Below are positions 1-11,286 of a stretch of 64,000 nucleotides of DNA, piece by piece. This DNA comes from Lateolabrax maculatus (Eukaryota; Chordata; Actinopteri; Acropomatiformes; Lateolabracidae), in contig CM062211.1 of the NCBI GenBank assembly GCA_031216445.1, forward strand, positions 3,608,001 through 3,672,000, read 5' to 3'. Numbering within the stretch: position 1 is the first letter of the stretch; each line of letters starts with the position of its first letter. The notes under the pieces were generated by a model. The model ran no database searches and was not told where the DNA came from. It saw nothing but the letters and a program-made list of their open reading frames with translations. Position numbers and translations under genes: made by a program.

Positions 1-110
1 TTGACAACTTGTTATCACCCATTACACCTATGCCAGCTCCATTCGCTGATGAAGACCATAAGCTGTGGTCGAACGTTTTGAACAAGCTAGTAAGTGGACC
101 TTTGAGTTGA
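1..110 (+). repeat. Dispersed repeat fragment with a CTGATGAAG...CGAAC core
   Basis: A roughly 40-bp core (about 35-75) reads CCATTCGCTGATGAAG, then a short imperfect hairpin (ACCA...TGGT), then CGAAC. The reverse complement of about 50850-50896 contains almost the same core, which makes it a dispersed repeat. The layout resembles the hammerhead-type motifs carried by Penelope-like retroelements. The left end may continue outside the window. Confidence 0.45.
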
Positions 111-329
111 GATGATTTTGTCGTACATACCACACACAAACAAACTTTCATTCTTTAGAGTTTTTAGCGATCATGTTTTAGTTTATTCAGTGTAATTTGC
201 GAGGACAGCTACAGTAAAAAACTACTAGATTATACAATATACAGTAAATGTGTATGTATATATAATTATGTACATACATAAGTATACATCTTCTCTTTCT
301 GTATATCTTATCTTGATCATCTTGTTTCT

Positions 330-530
330 TTTTTCCCCCTTCAGTGCTACTTTTTATGTTCTACTTTGTTGTATTTGATTGCCTGTTTTATTGATTTATT
401 CCATTCTAATTTAAAATATTTGACCTATTTATAAATGCTGTCTGAATGTAATGCTGAGGGGGCTATAACTGCACTCCATTGTGCAATCCTGTATTGTAAA
501 ATGACTATAAACATTTCTTTAATAGTGAGA
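330..530 (+). mobile_element. L2-like LINE 3' tail
   Basis: The segment around 465-515 (CTCCATTGTGCAATCC, TGTATTGTAAAATGAC) matches the 3' ends seen at 6840-6905 and 33395-33475. All three have the pattern ttCATTGTgCAAcCCTGTgTtGTAaAATGAC followed by A-rich DNA. This is the style of fish L2-like 3' tails. Only the untranslated tail remains, and the left boundary is approximate. Confidence 0.5.
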
Positions 531-774
531 TTACTGTTCAAATTCTATAAATTTTGTCAAAAAAAGGCACTTTTGTTAGGCTGATGTTAAATCAAAGTTC
601 AAAACTTTGCCCATTAATTGTAGCACCCCCATAAGGCCAATCAGTATTTTTTTACATGCTTAAGGATAGTGCCAAGATGCATCATTTCTGCAGGGTTTCA
701 CATTTTAGAGAGAGTCTCGTGGTCTTCCATTCCAGTGCGGGAGAGGAGCGCACAGACGTCTACATGTTCAACAC

Positions 775-965
775 GATTAAGGAACCATTTTTCATATGAA
801 TTGCTCCTAATCTGTGCGACTCCTCTGTTTAACATTAATTGGCTCATTAAATCACTGCCAGCAGGCTGACACCAGTGTGAGATTAATAAGCTCCATGTCT
901 GTGGAGCGGAGAAATCCTCACAGCTGCAGTTTAGCCGCCGCAAAGGGTCATGAGATAGATGATGA
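775..965. promoter_or_regulatory. Candidate conserved non-coding element
   Basis: A dense run of homeodomain-like sites (ACATTAATTGG, CATTAAATC, GATTAATAAG), an E-box (CAGCTG) and little simple repeat. This composition is typical of developmental enhancers in gene deserts. Conservation cannot be tested here. Confidence 0.25.
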
Positions 966-1739
966 ACGCAGGTAAGAACGCCTCTAATTTAAACAAACTT
1001 CTAAGAACTCTCATCTTCACTTAATCTGAAGTAGAGGTGCTGAAAGTGAGGTTAGAGAAATATTGTTTTCAGCTAATGAATCACTGGTACGTTCTAAAAA
1101 TAACCACTAGAGCAAGCACATAAGTCTACAAGGAAGCCAGATTAGCTGCTATATTAGTCACTGGGTCACCACTACAGTCACACAAGTACCGCTGATTGCT
1201 TTTGTTTCCTCCCCCGGAAAATTACTAAAAGCCCGTTGCAGCGAGTAGGAGCGCTGTATCACTTTACAGGGCTGCACAACACAAGCAGGAGGTTGAGGGA
1301 GAGCACTGCTTCACTATCTTAGCTAAACTGTCACTCTTCCCATACGGAGGAGTCAATATTAATATTGTGACCCTCATCTCCAAGAATCTGTCAAGGCAAG
1401 ACATGGAGCACATTTTAAAATTACATTATAAGGGTTGGTTTTATTCTATTATTTTCATTTGACAAATGAAACAGGCTGCTCAATAATTACCACATCGTTG
1501 TTTTTAAACCATATTTGTTTTAATCGGCAGACCAGCAGCTGTGTTCTGCGAGGTAAAATGACTTGTTTTTCTCAGAGGAGTCTGGTGGCTTTGAAGAGAG
1601 CGATATAATGCCCTCAGTTCTCCGTCAGAAAGGGCTGTCTGACGGCAAAGTAAAGAGGTAAAAATATTCTAAATATATATACCTAATATAGCGTACACTT
1701 ACAGTGACAATGATTTTTTAGGTGGGGCTTTATTAAGTG

Positions 1740-2135
1740 GCTAAAATACGTCTTGCTGCTGACCCCGTCCACACCGGTACAGCTGCGTCCCTCTCAAAAC
1801 TCCATCTAAGTATATCATACAACCCCCACTTCCAAAAAATCCGAAATATCCCTTTAAAAGAGTACTTCAACAATTAACATTACACATCCTGACTTATAAC
1901 CCCCTATAGTTGCTCAAAAAAACAAACAAAAAAAACCAAACAAACATTGTATCCTATACTTCCCATAATGCTACGTGACAGTTGCAAGCCTAATCTGACA
2001 TGATACAACACATCTTTGTAATTAAAGGGGACTCCAGTCACTTAGTATTGCACTTACATAAAGTTGGGGGACTCTTAAGAATTGAAGCAGATTCTGGCTG
2101 GTAAACTGACATGTAAAGTCTTTAGAGTGTCCCTT
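1740..2135. repeat. Probable dispersed percomorph repeat
   Basis: The phrase CTTCCCATAATGCTA (about 1958-1972) recurs as TTTCCCATAATGCTA near 10665. The following AAAGGGGACTCCAGTCACTT style of sequence is familiar from dispersed fish repeats. No termini were identified. Confidence 0.3.
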
Positions 2136-4002
2136 TAAATTGTAATGTGACACAGAGACAAAATAAAGAACGGCTCCTTAGATTTGGACACACAGTAGCT
2201 GCTTTGGTCCTTCAACACTGCTTGAATGTGAGTGGCCAGAGGAGAATACACTGTGTTTGGTCGGCCATTAAGTGTTACTGTGCACTGAGAGGGGAATCAC
2301 ACTGGTAGAACCATCACCTTATTACTATTGTGCTCATAATCAGTTTACTGTGATTACATTTGCATATTTCCATAATGGAGGCTGCTTTACAAAAACAAGA
2401 CCATTCACCATCCAATGCACAGCAAGAATAATGTGGAATAAAATGCATCTGCATTTTTCTAATTAGCATGAAGCAGAAATCATTTTTTGTGGCTCATGTG
2501 CAAATAATCTAGAATCAAAATCAGTATAAATGTAACTCTTTAGTGTCAAGTGGGTGCTTTTAAAATCTTCTTCCTGTGATTTTAGTGGTTTGTGCTGCAC
2601 GCTCCACATATTTTCAGCATTCCACATACATAACACAGTGTGTTTTCTATCAACATATTCATAATGCATAAATTACCATCAAACACACACATCCTGAGGC
2701 AAGAGGGGAAAGTTTGGGAGCGAGAAAGTTTGAGTGCCTGTTCTGTACATCAAACAAGTGTGATATTTACCATTTGCAGTCAAAAAACATAGAGGCAGAG
2801 GTTTTTCCCCTGAAGAAACAATCATGACAAAATGATTGCTGGGATGAATGTAAAACTGAATAATGTGACATTTTTTAGACATTTTTAAACATTCTAAATT
2901 GCAATGAATGTATTCTTTTATGTTTGAATTCAATGATCAAGTACACACACGGATGAGGGTTAGAGCCATATCCCTTAAGTCACTAAATAAATGTATTTCT
3001 GATGTTAATTGAAACAAATGGGTGGTGAGGCCATGTGACAGGAAAGACTGCACCAAAATATTCAGGATTTCTGTCAACTGAGCTCAAGGTTAAGTGAAGC
3101 TCAAGACACCCTTTAGGAAAATGCAGTCTTTTCAATTCTGCTTGAGGCAAACAGAGTGTGATTGTATGAGAGCTTTTAATCAGACAGTGACAGAAGCATC
3201 TTCTCTAAGGGTTCTCTTGTCTGACAATTGTGCACTGCAGAGCCACAACTGGACAAAACTCAAAGACGACAACTGCATTTAATTGATCATTCTTTGCATT
3301 TTAAGTGTACTTATATTGAGAATTTAATATAACTTCTTAATCACTGTTATTAATATTTTAAAAGTAGAAAACATGATGGAAAAACACAATGTAAAAAACT
3401 TTTTTGCAATATTTTTTCCAATGTTCGGCATTTCCACTTAGGCTTTTGACACGCAAATAGAAAATGCGTGGGTGGAAACGCACTCAACAACACATCAGCT
3501 ACACAAGCAGGAGACAGACTTTCTTAGACAGTTATTTAAGCAGTTCTCTGTAGATCCCTCCCATTCACACTTTGTGCATCTTCAGCTGGTTACACACAGT
3601 CGCTGTCAGAAGGCTAAAAAGACACCCCATTGCCATGTTTTTCAGATGCAAACAGATGAAGGTACACACTTCACATCTGTCATTGCTATCATCACCACAA
3701 GCATTAATCACCACCAGTGATCTAAGACAACGAGGTATTTTAGCAGAAAGGTGTAGGATAGATGCAGTCACACCTCTGCCTATCGGGCGTGGCCAGGTGT
3801 AAACAAGTTTAATGAATCAAGGGTACATGCCCAGATCAGTCTGAAAGAGTCACCACACAGTACTTTTAAGATCTGCAGTTCAGACATGGTTAGGGTTGTG
3901 TCTCCTGCCATCACCCACCAATGACCTCAAGATAAAAAGACCCATGTGGAGATGACACGCCTGCGTCGTGTCGAGCTGCAGGTCTGAACCGACGGTGTGG
4001 CG

Positions 4003-4029
4003 CTGCTGGAGCTGCTGGAGCTGCCGGAG
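4003..4029 (+). repeat. 3 x 9-bp tandem repeat (CTGCTGGAG)
   Basis: Three adjacent units, the third with one change (CTGCCGGAG). No gene context. Confidence 0.7.
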
Positions 4030-5079
4030 CTGCGATTGGACGTGCCTCCTTAAACCTGCTTCAGTACTGTAGCTCCCTTATTCTCGAGGAGCAGAGTGGA
4101 AAATCCAAAGTGACTGGAATTATGTAAAGTAACACACTACTGGCTTTTTATAGAAAGGGACCGCCTCCCGTCGGCATGGTAACTGGCCGCCGTAATTGGA
4201 CCCCCGTTTCTGGTGGTGTGAACCGAGGCATTCCTCCCTTCACTGTCGTACGTGTGCGGTTCTGGATAATCGAGGTGGTGACAGAGAGGTGAACAGATTT
4301 GACTTGGGCTACACAACAGGCTAATCAACACACACATTTCGCCATCACCTACTCATTGTTAATAGCAGCCTCTCTTTTATCCCCTCTATCAGCAGACACT
4401 GCTGTTTTCATGCAGCTTCAGCTTGTGGCCCGCTTGTCTGATGGCATCAGCTGTAAACTGCTATCTTATCAACCTGTGACATGTTTTTATTTCTCCTTGG
4501 AACAGCACACAACCCTCAAAGTCCCCCAGATTTCATTTCTTGCCCTCACATGTGACACATCTGATATTTTTTTAACCAGTCTGGGCATCAGAAAGCAGCC
4601 AAAGCCCCTTTTTTTCCGGGCCACATGTTAGAAATCCTCATGTTGAAGCATGTGACCCACATGCGACTTGTATTTTTAACATTCAGATTGCCATTCGTTG
4701 GCGTTGCCAAGATGATGAGTACATATTTATTTGCCTGAGAGCAGTCATTATTTTTTGGCTCTACAGAGGACACATGAATGGGAAGAAAGACAAACAGTGG
4801 TTTGATTGGTGTTTGGGGAGAAGCGTGAGCTCAGTTAAACGCAAACTGGAATGTGATGGAGACGAGAGAGGAGCTGAGCTGCAGAAACAGATGTGATGTC
4901 TTCTGTTATTGTCACTCGCCTTTAGAACACTGCTGTCAGGTCCAGTTGTTACCAGAAAGGAATTACAACAGGGACTACATATGAATAAAGTGTGAACACA
5001 GCCGTATTCACACTTATTCTCCTTTCCATTGCATGTCTCTAACTCTGATTTAAACAAAGGGGAGAAAGACCTTCTTTTG

Positions 5080-5101
5080 CACACACACACACACACACAC
5101 A
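5080..5101 (+). repeat. (CA)n microsatellite
   Basis: Eleven uninterrupted CA units. Confidence 0.95.
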
Positions 5102-5480
5102 GGTGCAGGTGACAAGGACCTTGCTTCTTGTACATCATGTACCTGAAAATCTCACACAAACGATGCCGTCAAAGCCCTCACCGTCTCTTTAATCCCATCT
5201 GCCAGCAGCTCTGCACACATTCCTTGCCGCTGCACAGAGCACACCACAGTCTATTTATTTGCATTGACAAGATAATATTCAGGCCTACGAAGCTCCAGAG
5301 TCTCATTCAAACTTTAAAAACAACATTGTGTAAATTGAGATTGCAGGCACTTATGAATGCTTTGTCAGTGACAGGTATAGTGCTCCATGACTGTAATTTT
5401 AATATGTATAAAAGGGGAAGCAGTGCATTGTGGGATGTTTAGCAAAAAAGTAGCATACATGCTATGGACAATACACAATT

Positions 5481-5514
5481 ACAATTACATTCCAATACAT
5501 TGGAATGTAATTGT
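5481..5514. repeat. 34-bp palindrome, 16-bp perfect arms
   Basis: Left arm ACAATTACATTCCAAT, a 2-base spacer (AC), right arm ATTGGAATGTAATTGT. It would form a perfect hairpin or cruciform. A further CACAATT/AATTG overlap flanks it. No element or gene explains it. Confidence 0.85.
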
Positions 5515-6239
5515 ACATTACACAATTGGTGAAAGAAAGTGAGGAGCAAAACAGGAGTAAGAGAGAGTAAATCTACAGTAAGGGAGTAAATGAGCAGCTC
5601 TTCTCCACATGGTAGAATCCTTCCTTTACCTGAAATCTGAACAGTGGGTGTTCTGGTCATGTTCAACAGTATTCCAAACACTATGATATGAATAAAAAAG
5701 AAACAAAAAGAAAGCCGTGGTGCAAAAAACAACAACAAAACATCTTAGTAGGCTGCAGCCAAGTGCTCTATAATAATGGATATATCCTACGCAGGTGTTA
5801 AGCAGTGTTGCCAAAATACTAATTTAACTGTCAAGATTATTTCACACTTGAAATGAAGACCTTTTTTAATTTTTATTATATCACTAGCTGGTTGTTAAGC
5901 CATCACATTGTATCAAATAAGTGAGCACAGGCATTACAGTGACAGGATGTGACTTACTGCAACAACTCGTGTTTTAAATAGCAGTCTGTTTGACTTGGTT
6001 GTCTTGAGGTAACAGTGACTTCACAGTCCAGTTACAAGTGACCATTCAGAAAATAGAATGTTTTTTATAGTTGATTTTTAGTCGTCAATTGAATGTGTTT
6101 TTGTTTGAAGGTGAGTCAAATTCAGATGTTTATTAACCACCCAATAATTTATCCACTTTACAAAGATCCTGATAAAAAATAAAAAATGCATGTTTGCCTA
6201 CGCAAATCTCAGTAGACTGTGAGACGATCACTGCCCACG

Positions 6240-6905
6240 GCATCTTCTGAGCACCCAGCCGGACCAAACACCGCCGTGGGTGGTGCGACTGCCCCAGGAG
6301 GAGAGGGAAGAGAGCCGGGATAAGAGCCAAGCTAACCCAACTTGGACCTCAGGCTGCTCCTGGTTAATGTTTGATTGCAGGAAAGTGGAGTGGACAAAAC
6401 GGGACTAAGGTTCGCCAAGCAACGGGAAATCGGGGACTGTTCTGCCAACACAATGCCTCGGATCAAGCTATTGCACTGGACGGGCGGACCATATTCTGAG
6501 CTGACAGAACTCAAGACTCCTATGGGACAAGGGGAGGCGGACTCTGTGTTTAAATCAATGATTCTGCTGCTCAAATAGCCCAAATGCAGTCAAAGTTGAT
6601 GGACAATGTTTCCCAGATGTCAAACTTTTAAGGTGATAGTGACGACTATATTATTAACGCTGTCTTGTTGCTGCTGTTTATGTTCTCCCAGACTCAATAA
6701 AAAAAATGCACTTCAGAATTATTTCCTGGGTGTATATGTATATAAACAACTGTATATAGAATCTTTTATTTTATTTTTATTCTTTTGTCAATGTAGTTAT
6801 TTGTGTACTGTATATGTTTTATGTGTGTGTAGCATGAAGGGACTACACCTTTCATTTCATTGTACAACCCTGTGTTGTAAAATGACATTTTTGATGATAA
6901 TAAAA
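6240..6905 (+). mobile_element. Degenerate L2-like non-LTR retrotransposon fragment
   Basis: The plus-strand frame at 6260-6340 reads HRRGWCDCPRRRGKRAGIRA then KLT. This is the basic linker before the endonuclease domain in fish L2-like elements. Later, about 6457-6542 reads ASDQAIALDGRTIF, stop, ADRTQDS and TRGGGLCV, an endonuclease-domain motif series (D.AI.L.GRT..RADR). Stops and frame changes show it is dead. Near 6640 it passes into a 3' untranslated tail ending with the CATTGTACAACCCTGTGTTG motif and an A-rich end. The rest of the endonuclease and the whole reverse transcriptase are missing, so it is an internally deleted copy. Outer boundaries are approximate. Confidence 0.75.
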
Positions 6906-9529
6906 GACGCTGATACCTTGAACAGGTCGACTCCTGTCGATAGCCTTGGGCCACTCTACATTAGGTCCCACTCTGCCAATGCTGGTTGTGTTGGGTTTTT
7001 GGTGGAGTTTTCCATTAAAAACTAAATGGATATTATAGAAATATGAAGAATTCAGCCGCTAGTGCTCCCTTAGGTTTTTAACCTTTTTAAACCAGGGAAA
7101 ATGGGTAAAAGAGGAAGTGCCACTTTCTTTAAAGTGTCAAGTAATGGACATCTCTTTTTGGTGACAAGTTCTTCTCGTCTTTTCATGACTACCTTTTCAG
7201 ACATCTCGAGTGTAAATGAGGACCTGATGGTGTACAGCAGCAGCAGCTGACGCTTGCTGAACAGAGCTCTGTGATAGCTGGAGTCACTGGGAGGTTAGCA
7301 GAGACGGTGTCGTCTCAGTTGACAAGCTCAATGCCGATATGAAACGGACGAGCTGTCTCGCTGTCTTTTACAGTGAAGAACATTACAGCTTCGATTTTTT
7401 TATCGCACCGCTGCCATCTGGAGACTTTGTTGACTCCCACTTCCACCAAACAAAGGCCAAAGGTCAGTTGGTTTGGTAATCAAATTACATGTAACTTCCC
7501 TAACAAAAATCATTATACATCTTATGAGCAACTCTTACAGGTAAAGTGCCACAGGGTTTTCTGAGCTTTGTCATGCAGGACCGTCTTGTTGCTAGGAAAC
7601 ATCCAAATAGATTTTTGACCCTGTTCTTCACTTTATTGCTGTGAGCGTTTCTTATCTGTATTGTCCAAAATGTGTCTGTCTGCTTTTGTTGGGTCTGTCT
7701 CAAAGCTTTCCTGCATCAATGATAACTGTCGTGTTCCTATCTGCTGGGTCACCAACTGCACCAGGTCCACCATGCGTCAGTTGGTTTGTGATCATTTGAT
7801 CAATTGCAAAATATGCACCATTAAAGCACAAAATCCCCTGACATGGGCAAAAGGCAGATCCTGTATCATCTGGGGCTTGTACTTGTAGAGATATTTCTAA
7901 AAACCTAGTTTTAAGACATTCATTATTTCAGCTAATTTGTGTTTTAAAGGTGCACATTCCCAAAGGAATTTGGGTTTAATAAAATTACCAAATAATAATA
8001 TACATTGCAATCCTGTTGCCAGGTACTAGGTAAAATCTATTCAACATTATCTGCTTAATGAAGATGCCATTTGTATTGTGCACTTGATAGATACTTGTGT
8101 ATACTGACCCACAAGCATGTTAATCTGGCCATGGTCCTATCTGTTCTCTCTTACTCACACGCAAAATTAATTTTGTTCTGTCACTGTCTATAATTGACCT
8201 GCCTTTATCTGTCTTTATGGTGTTATGGTGTTTTACAACAAACATCCTTTTTCTACATGCAGTACACTGTACAATCTAAATCACTGTTGAGATTCTTCCT
8301 GGTGCTTGAGGAGGATGATTGAGATACAGCATGACTGCCCTCAGGCACCATACCCCCAGGGGTCCCGAAAGCCTCAGGTTCACTCCATATTAATTGGTTG
8401 CATGCAATTTGATTAATTGGAAATTTGCTTGACAATATGCACCACTAAAGGTTCTTCATTACCTAATCTTGTGGCCCTATCTTGTACCCGGTGTAGAAAT
8501 CAGATTAATTTATATGCAATTCCCCAAAGTCCACGTTAATATATTCGAATGTCTTGTTTTTGACATTGACTTAGTGTGCATGGCTTCATACACCTGATGA
8601 AAATTATGTGTATACATATTTCTCTTACAGTGTTTCAGTTATGAGATTATGTCCCTCCACCCAGAAAAAAAACATGCAAATAATGTCATAGAAGAAAATA
8701 ACTATCTGGTATCTTAGCTCCTGTATATATGTACAGAAATCCACCGCAGCAACAATAAACCAACACTTCCACCTACAAACATCAGCACACGTTACGACGG
8801 TGACCTTGCTTCCCATTCCCTCCTCCTCAGTCCTCTCCTCTCCAGATTGTTTACCTCCTATCAGCGCCTTGCAAAACTCAGTTGTAATCTCAGCTTTTTT
8901 TTTTCATTTCCTATTTTGCTTTAAGGCTACTGTTGCATGACTGATGAACGCCGACTTGCTCAATGAAGGCGCATGATGCAAATGACACGGCTCCTCCGTA
9001 ATGCTGCGACGTCTTACCTCGTGGCATTTCCCGTTCTAACCCACTTTTGTAATTCTGCGCGTATTTTTTTTACAGCTGTTTGCTAGTGTATTCAGGAAAA
9101 CAGACTTTTTCACTCTGACAAATCCTTCACTGGGATCATTTGTATGATGAGCGCAGTTGACCTTATGGAGTCATGGAGGCGTGAGGTGGACAGTAGATCC
9201 ACCTTTGCATGGAGCTGCAAGTCCATAATTATGGCAAACATTACTTTCCAGAGTAATATCACAACATGACACTGAGTCATATAAATGGCAGATCTATTAT
9301 CTTTGCATGATGTACGACTGCAGCTCCAGCTCCAACACACACAGACCGTTTCAATGCTTTCTCTGCCGAATCCATCACTGGAGATTTATTACCACCCTCT
9401 GACTCAGGGCTCAGCCAGCCGCGTGATACTGGACCTGTAGTTTGGAAATGAAGCAAGAAATAAGTTATATTTTACACCAATATTCAAATTCTTAATATTG
9501 TGTACAGTGTATATGTTTGAAAAGCTGAG

Positions 9530-9840
9530 GGCAGACAATGTTTTGTTAGTGATTTTGAAGAATAAGGACAACATGATGGAAATATGGCTTTTCTTTTTTG
9601 TTTCCCATTTTTCAGTCTCCTCATCGCTCGACGGATCTGATGTTCTTAAAAATGTGTTTTTTCGCTTTTTGTCTGGTGTAAGTCTATTTCCATTGCACTT
9701 TGTTGCACTTTGCTTTTATCGATACACCAACTTTTGCACCTCAGCCAAGCGTAGAAAGTCTTTTGCTGTTTTTGTTAAAAGAAAAAGTTGAAAATGCGCA
9801 TAAAAAAGGTGGACGGAAACGCACTCACTGTCACCATGTC
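9530..9840. repeat. Possible MITE remnant sharing a terminal phrase with 3360-3490
   Basis: Both places contain AAAATGCG, a short variable part, then GTGG(A)(C)GGAAACGCACTC, with upstream CATGATGGAAA. This resembles the ends of a dispersed fish DNA element. No clear inverted termini. Confidence 0.3.
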
Positions 9841-10649
9841 ACAAAATAAATTCAGCCTCTTTTGGCATGCTTTTGAGCAGCACCACTGAGCCAAAGCCCC
9901 TGAAAATGTATGTCCATCTTTAAATAGTTTTTCCCACTTGTCAAAAAGGACTGGTTATTTCCAATTCCTTTTTTATATTTAGATTACAGACAACAAAAAA
10001 AAAATTATGAGGCACTACAATTTTCATTCTAAACAAGACTAATACAATTTTTTTCATGAATAGCAAACCATTTATTTACACCACTACCTTTGAGCAGTTA
10101 CATTAATAAATAAACTGTGTAAAGATAATCAAATGTAAACATGTACCGTACTTGTGATCAGGTAAGAAGCCCACACTCTCTAACGCCTGCAGGGAGACTT
10201 GAAGCTACAGACGTTGCTTTTGGTGAATTTTAAAGAAGTTGTTGGGCCTGTGGAAGATGAATCAATCCACATTTGCAAATGCTTGTTAGAAGGCTGGGTT
10301 TGTTTTTCTTCTCCCAGTCAGTCTTCATTTACCAAACCAGACTACAACTCAGAAGCTCAGTTTTTGCTATGAGACTCGTGTCTGGACTGGATTCCATTGA
10401 GCACCAACTGACCCGACAGAAAGCGAATGATAGAAAATGGACTAGCCGCCATTATTTTGAAGCCACCACTGAAGAGGAACAAGAAGAATCAATGCCCAAT
10501 GATTATGCCCTCAATGGTGCCTTCATCCAATGAGGCATGGTGAGTGGGGGTGTGCTTGGGAGAGAAGTTCAAACCCTGCTTACTTTCTCACCTCCACATG
10601 CCTGGCCAAACATTGGCCGAGTGTTGATTTCAGAAATTTAAAAAAAAAA

Positions 10650-10860
10650 AGAAGTAGATCCTACATTTCCCATAATGCTAGTCAACAGTGTCTTTCCTTG
10701 GACCCTGCCTGTGTAGTAAATGCCCACATCTTTCAAACTCCACACTTCCACTTTATATTGCAGGCTGTTTCTGTTAAAATATGTTAGTCTCAAAGCCCAA
10801 GCTGAGATAACCCTAATTACATCACTATGACATCATCAGGGTTATTTTGCTCTGTAATTG
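10650..10860. repeat. Probable dispersed fish repeat
   Basis: Contains TTTCCCATAATGCTA, shared with 1958-1972, and AACCCTAATTACATCACTAT / GACATCATCAGGGTTATTTT, phrases I associate with a dispersed percomorph repeat. No termini defined. Confidence 0.35.
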
Positions 10861-11267
10861 TTTTGTCTATAAAATGTCAGACAATATAAAAAAATGCCAA
10901 ATTCAACGATGACACACTACAACTGCTTGTTTTGTCTAACCCAAAATATATTTTCTTTCAATATCAATTCTGTTTCTTTCCTTTATTGTCTTAAAATACA
11001 TCTTTATTAAAACCAGTATTCATTCTGGTTTATACAATCTGTGTATCTATAAAGACTCTCGATAGAGTCTGGGTTAAGGAAGCTATTCCCCTTATTCCCC
11101 TGTTTCCATCACACGTTATCTTCACCAGGCCTCACTTGCAAAAGAGGTCCTTAATCCTCAAGACAACCAGGACAAGTAAAGGAAAAATAAAATACATCAG
11201 ATCTGTAGATTTATTGGCTGAGGAATGAGCAGCAACAGTCACATATTAACATTAACCCATTAAGAGG

Positions 11268-11286
11268 TGCTGCTGCTGCTGCTGCT
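11268..11286 (+). repeat. (TGC)6 trinucleotide tract
   Basis: Uninterrupted TGC units, not within a supported coding frame. Confidence 0.9.

Larger units (their letters stand above)
531..6239. other. Intergenic, no gene seen
   Basis: Open frames here are short (110 codons or fewer by eye), often start at non-ATG codons, and resemble no protein I know. Contents noted: a homeobox-site-rich stretch near 775-965, a probable dispersed repeat near 1740-2130, a 3 x 9-bp repeat at 4003-4029, (AC)10 at 5080-5101 and a perfect palindrome at 5481-5514. Confidence 0.7.

Noticed and set aside
4761..5159. 132-codon minus-strand open frame including CVCVCVC
   Set aside because: Runs through the (CA)n microsatellite. 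The repeat creates the apparent peptide.
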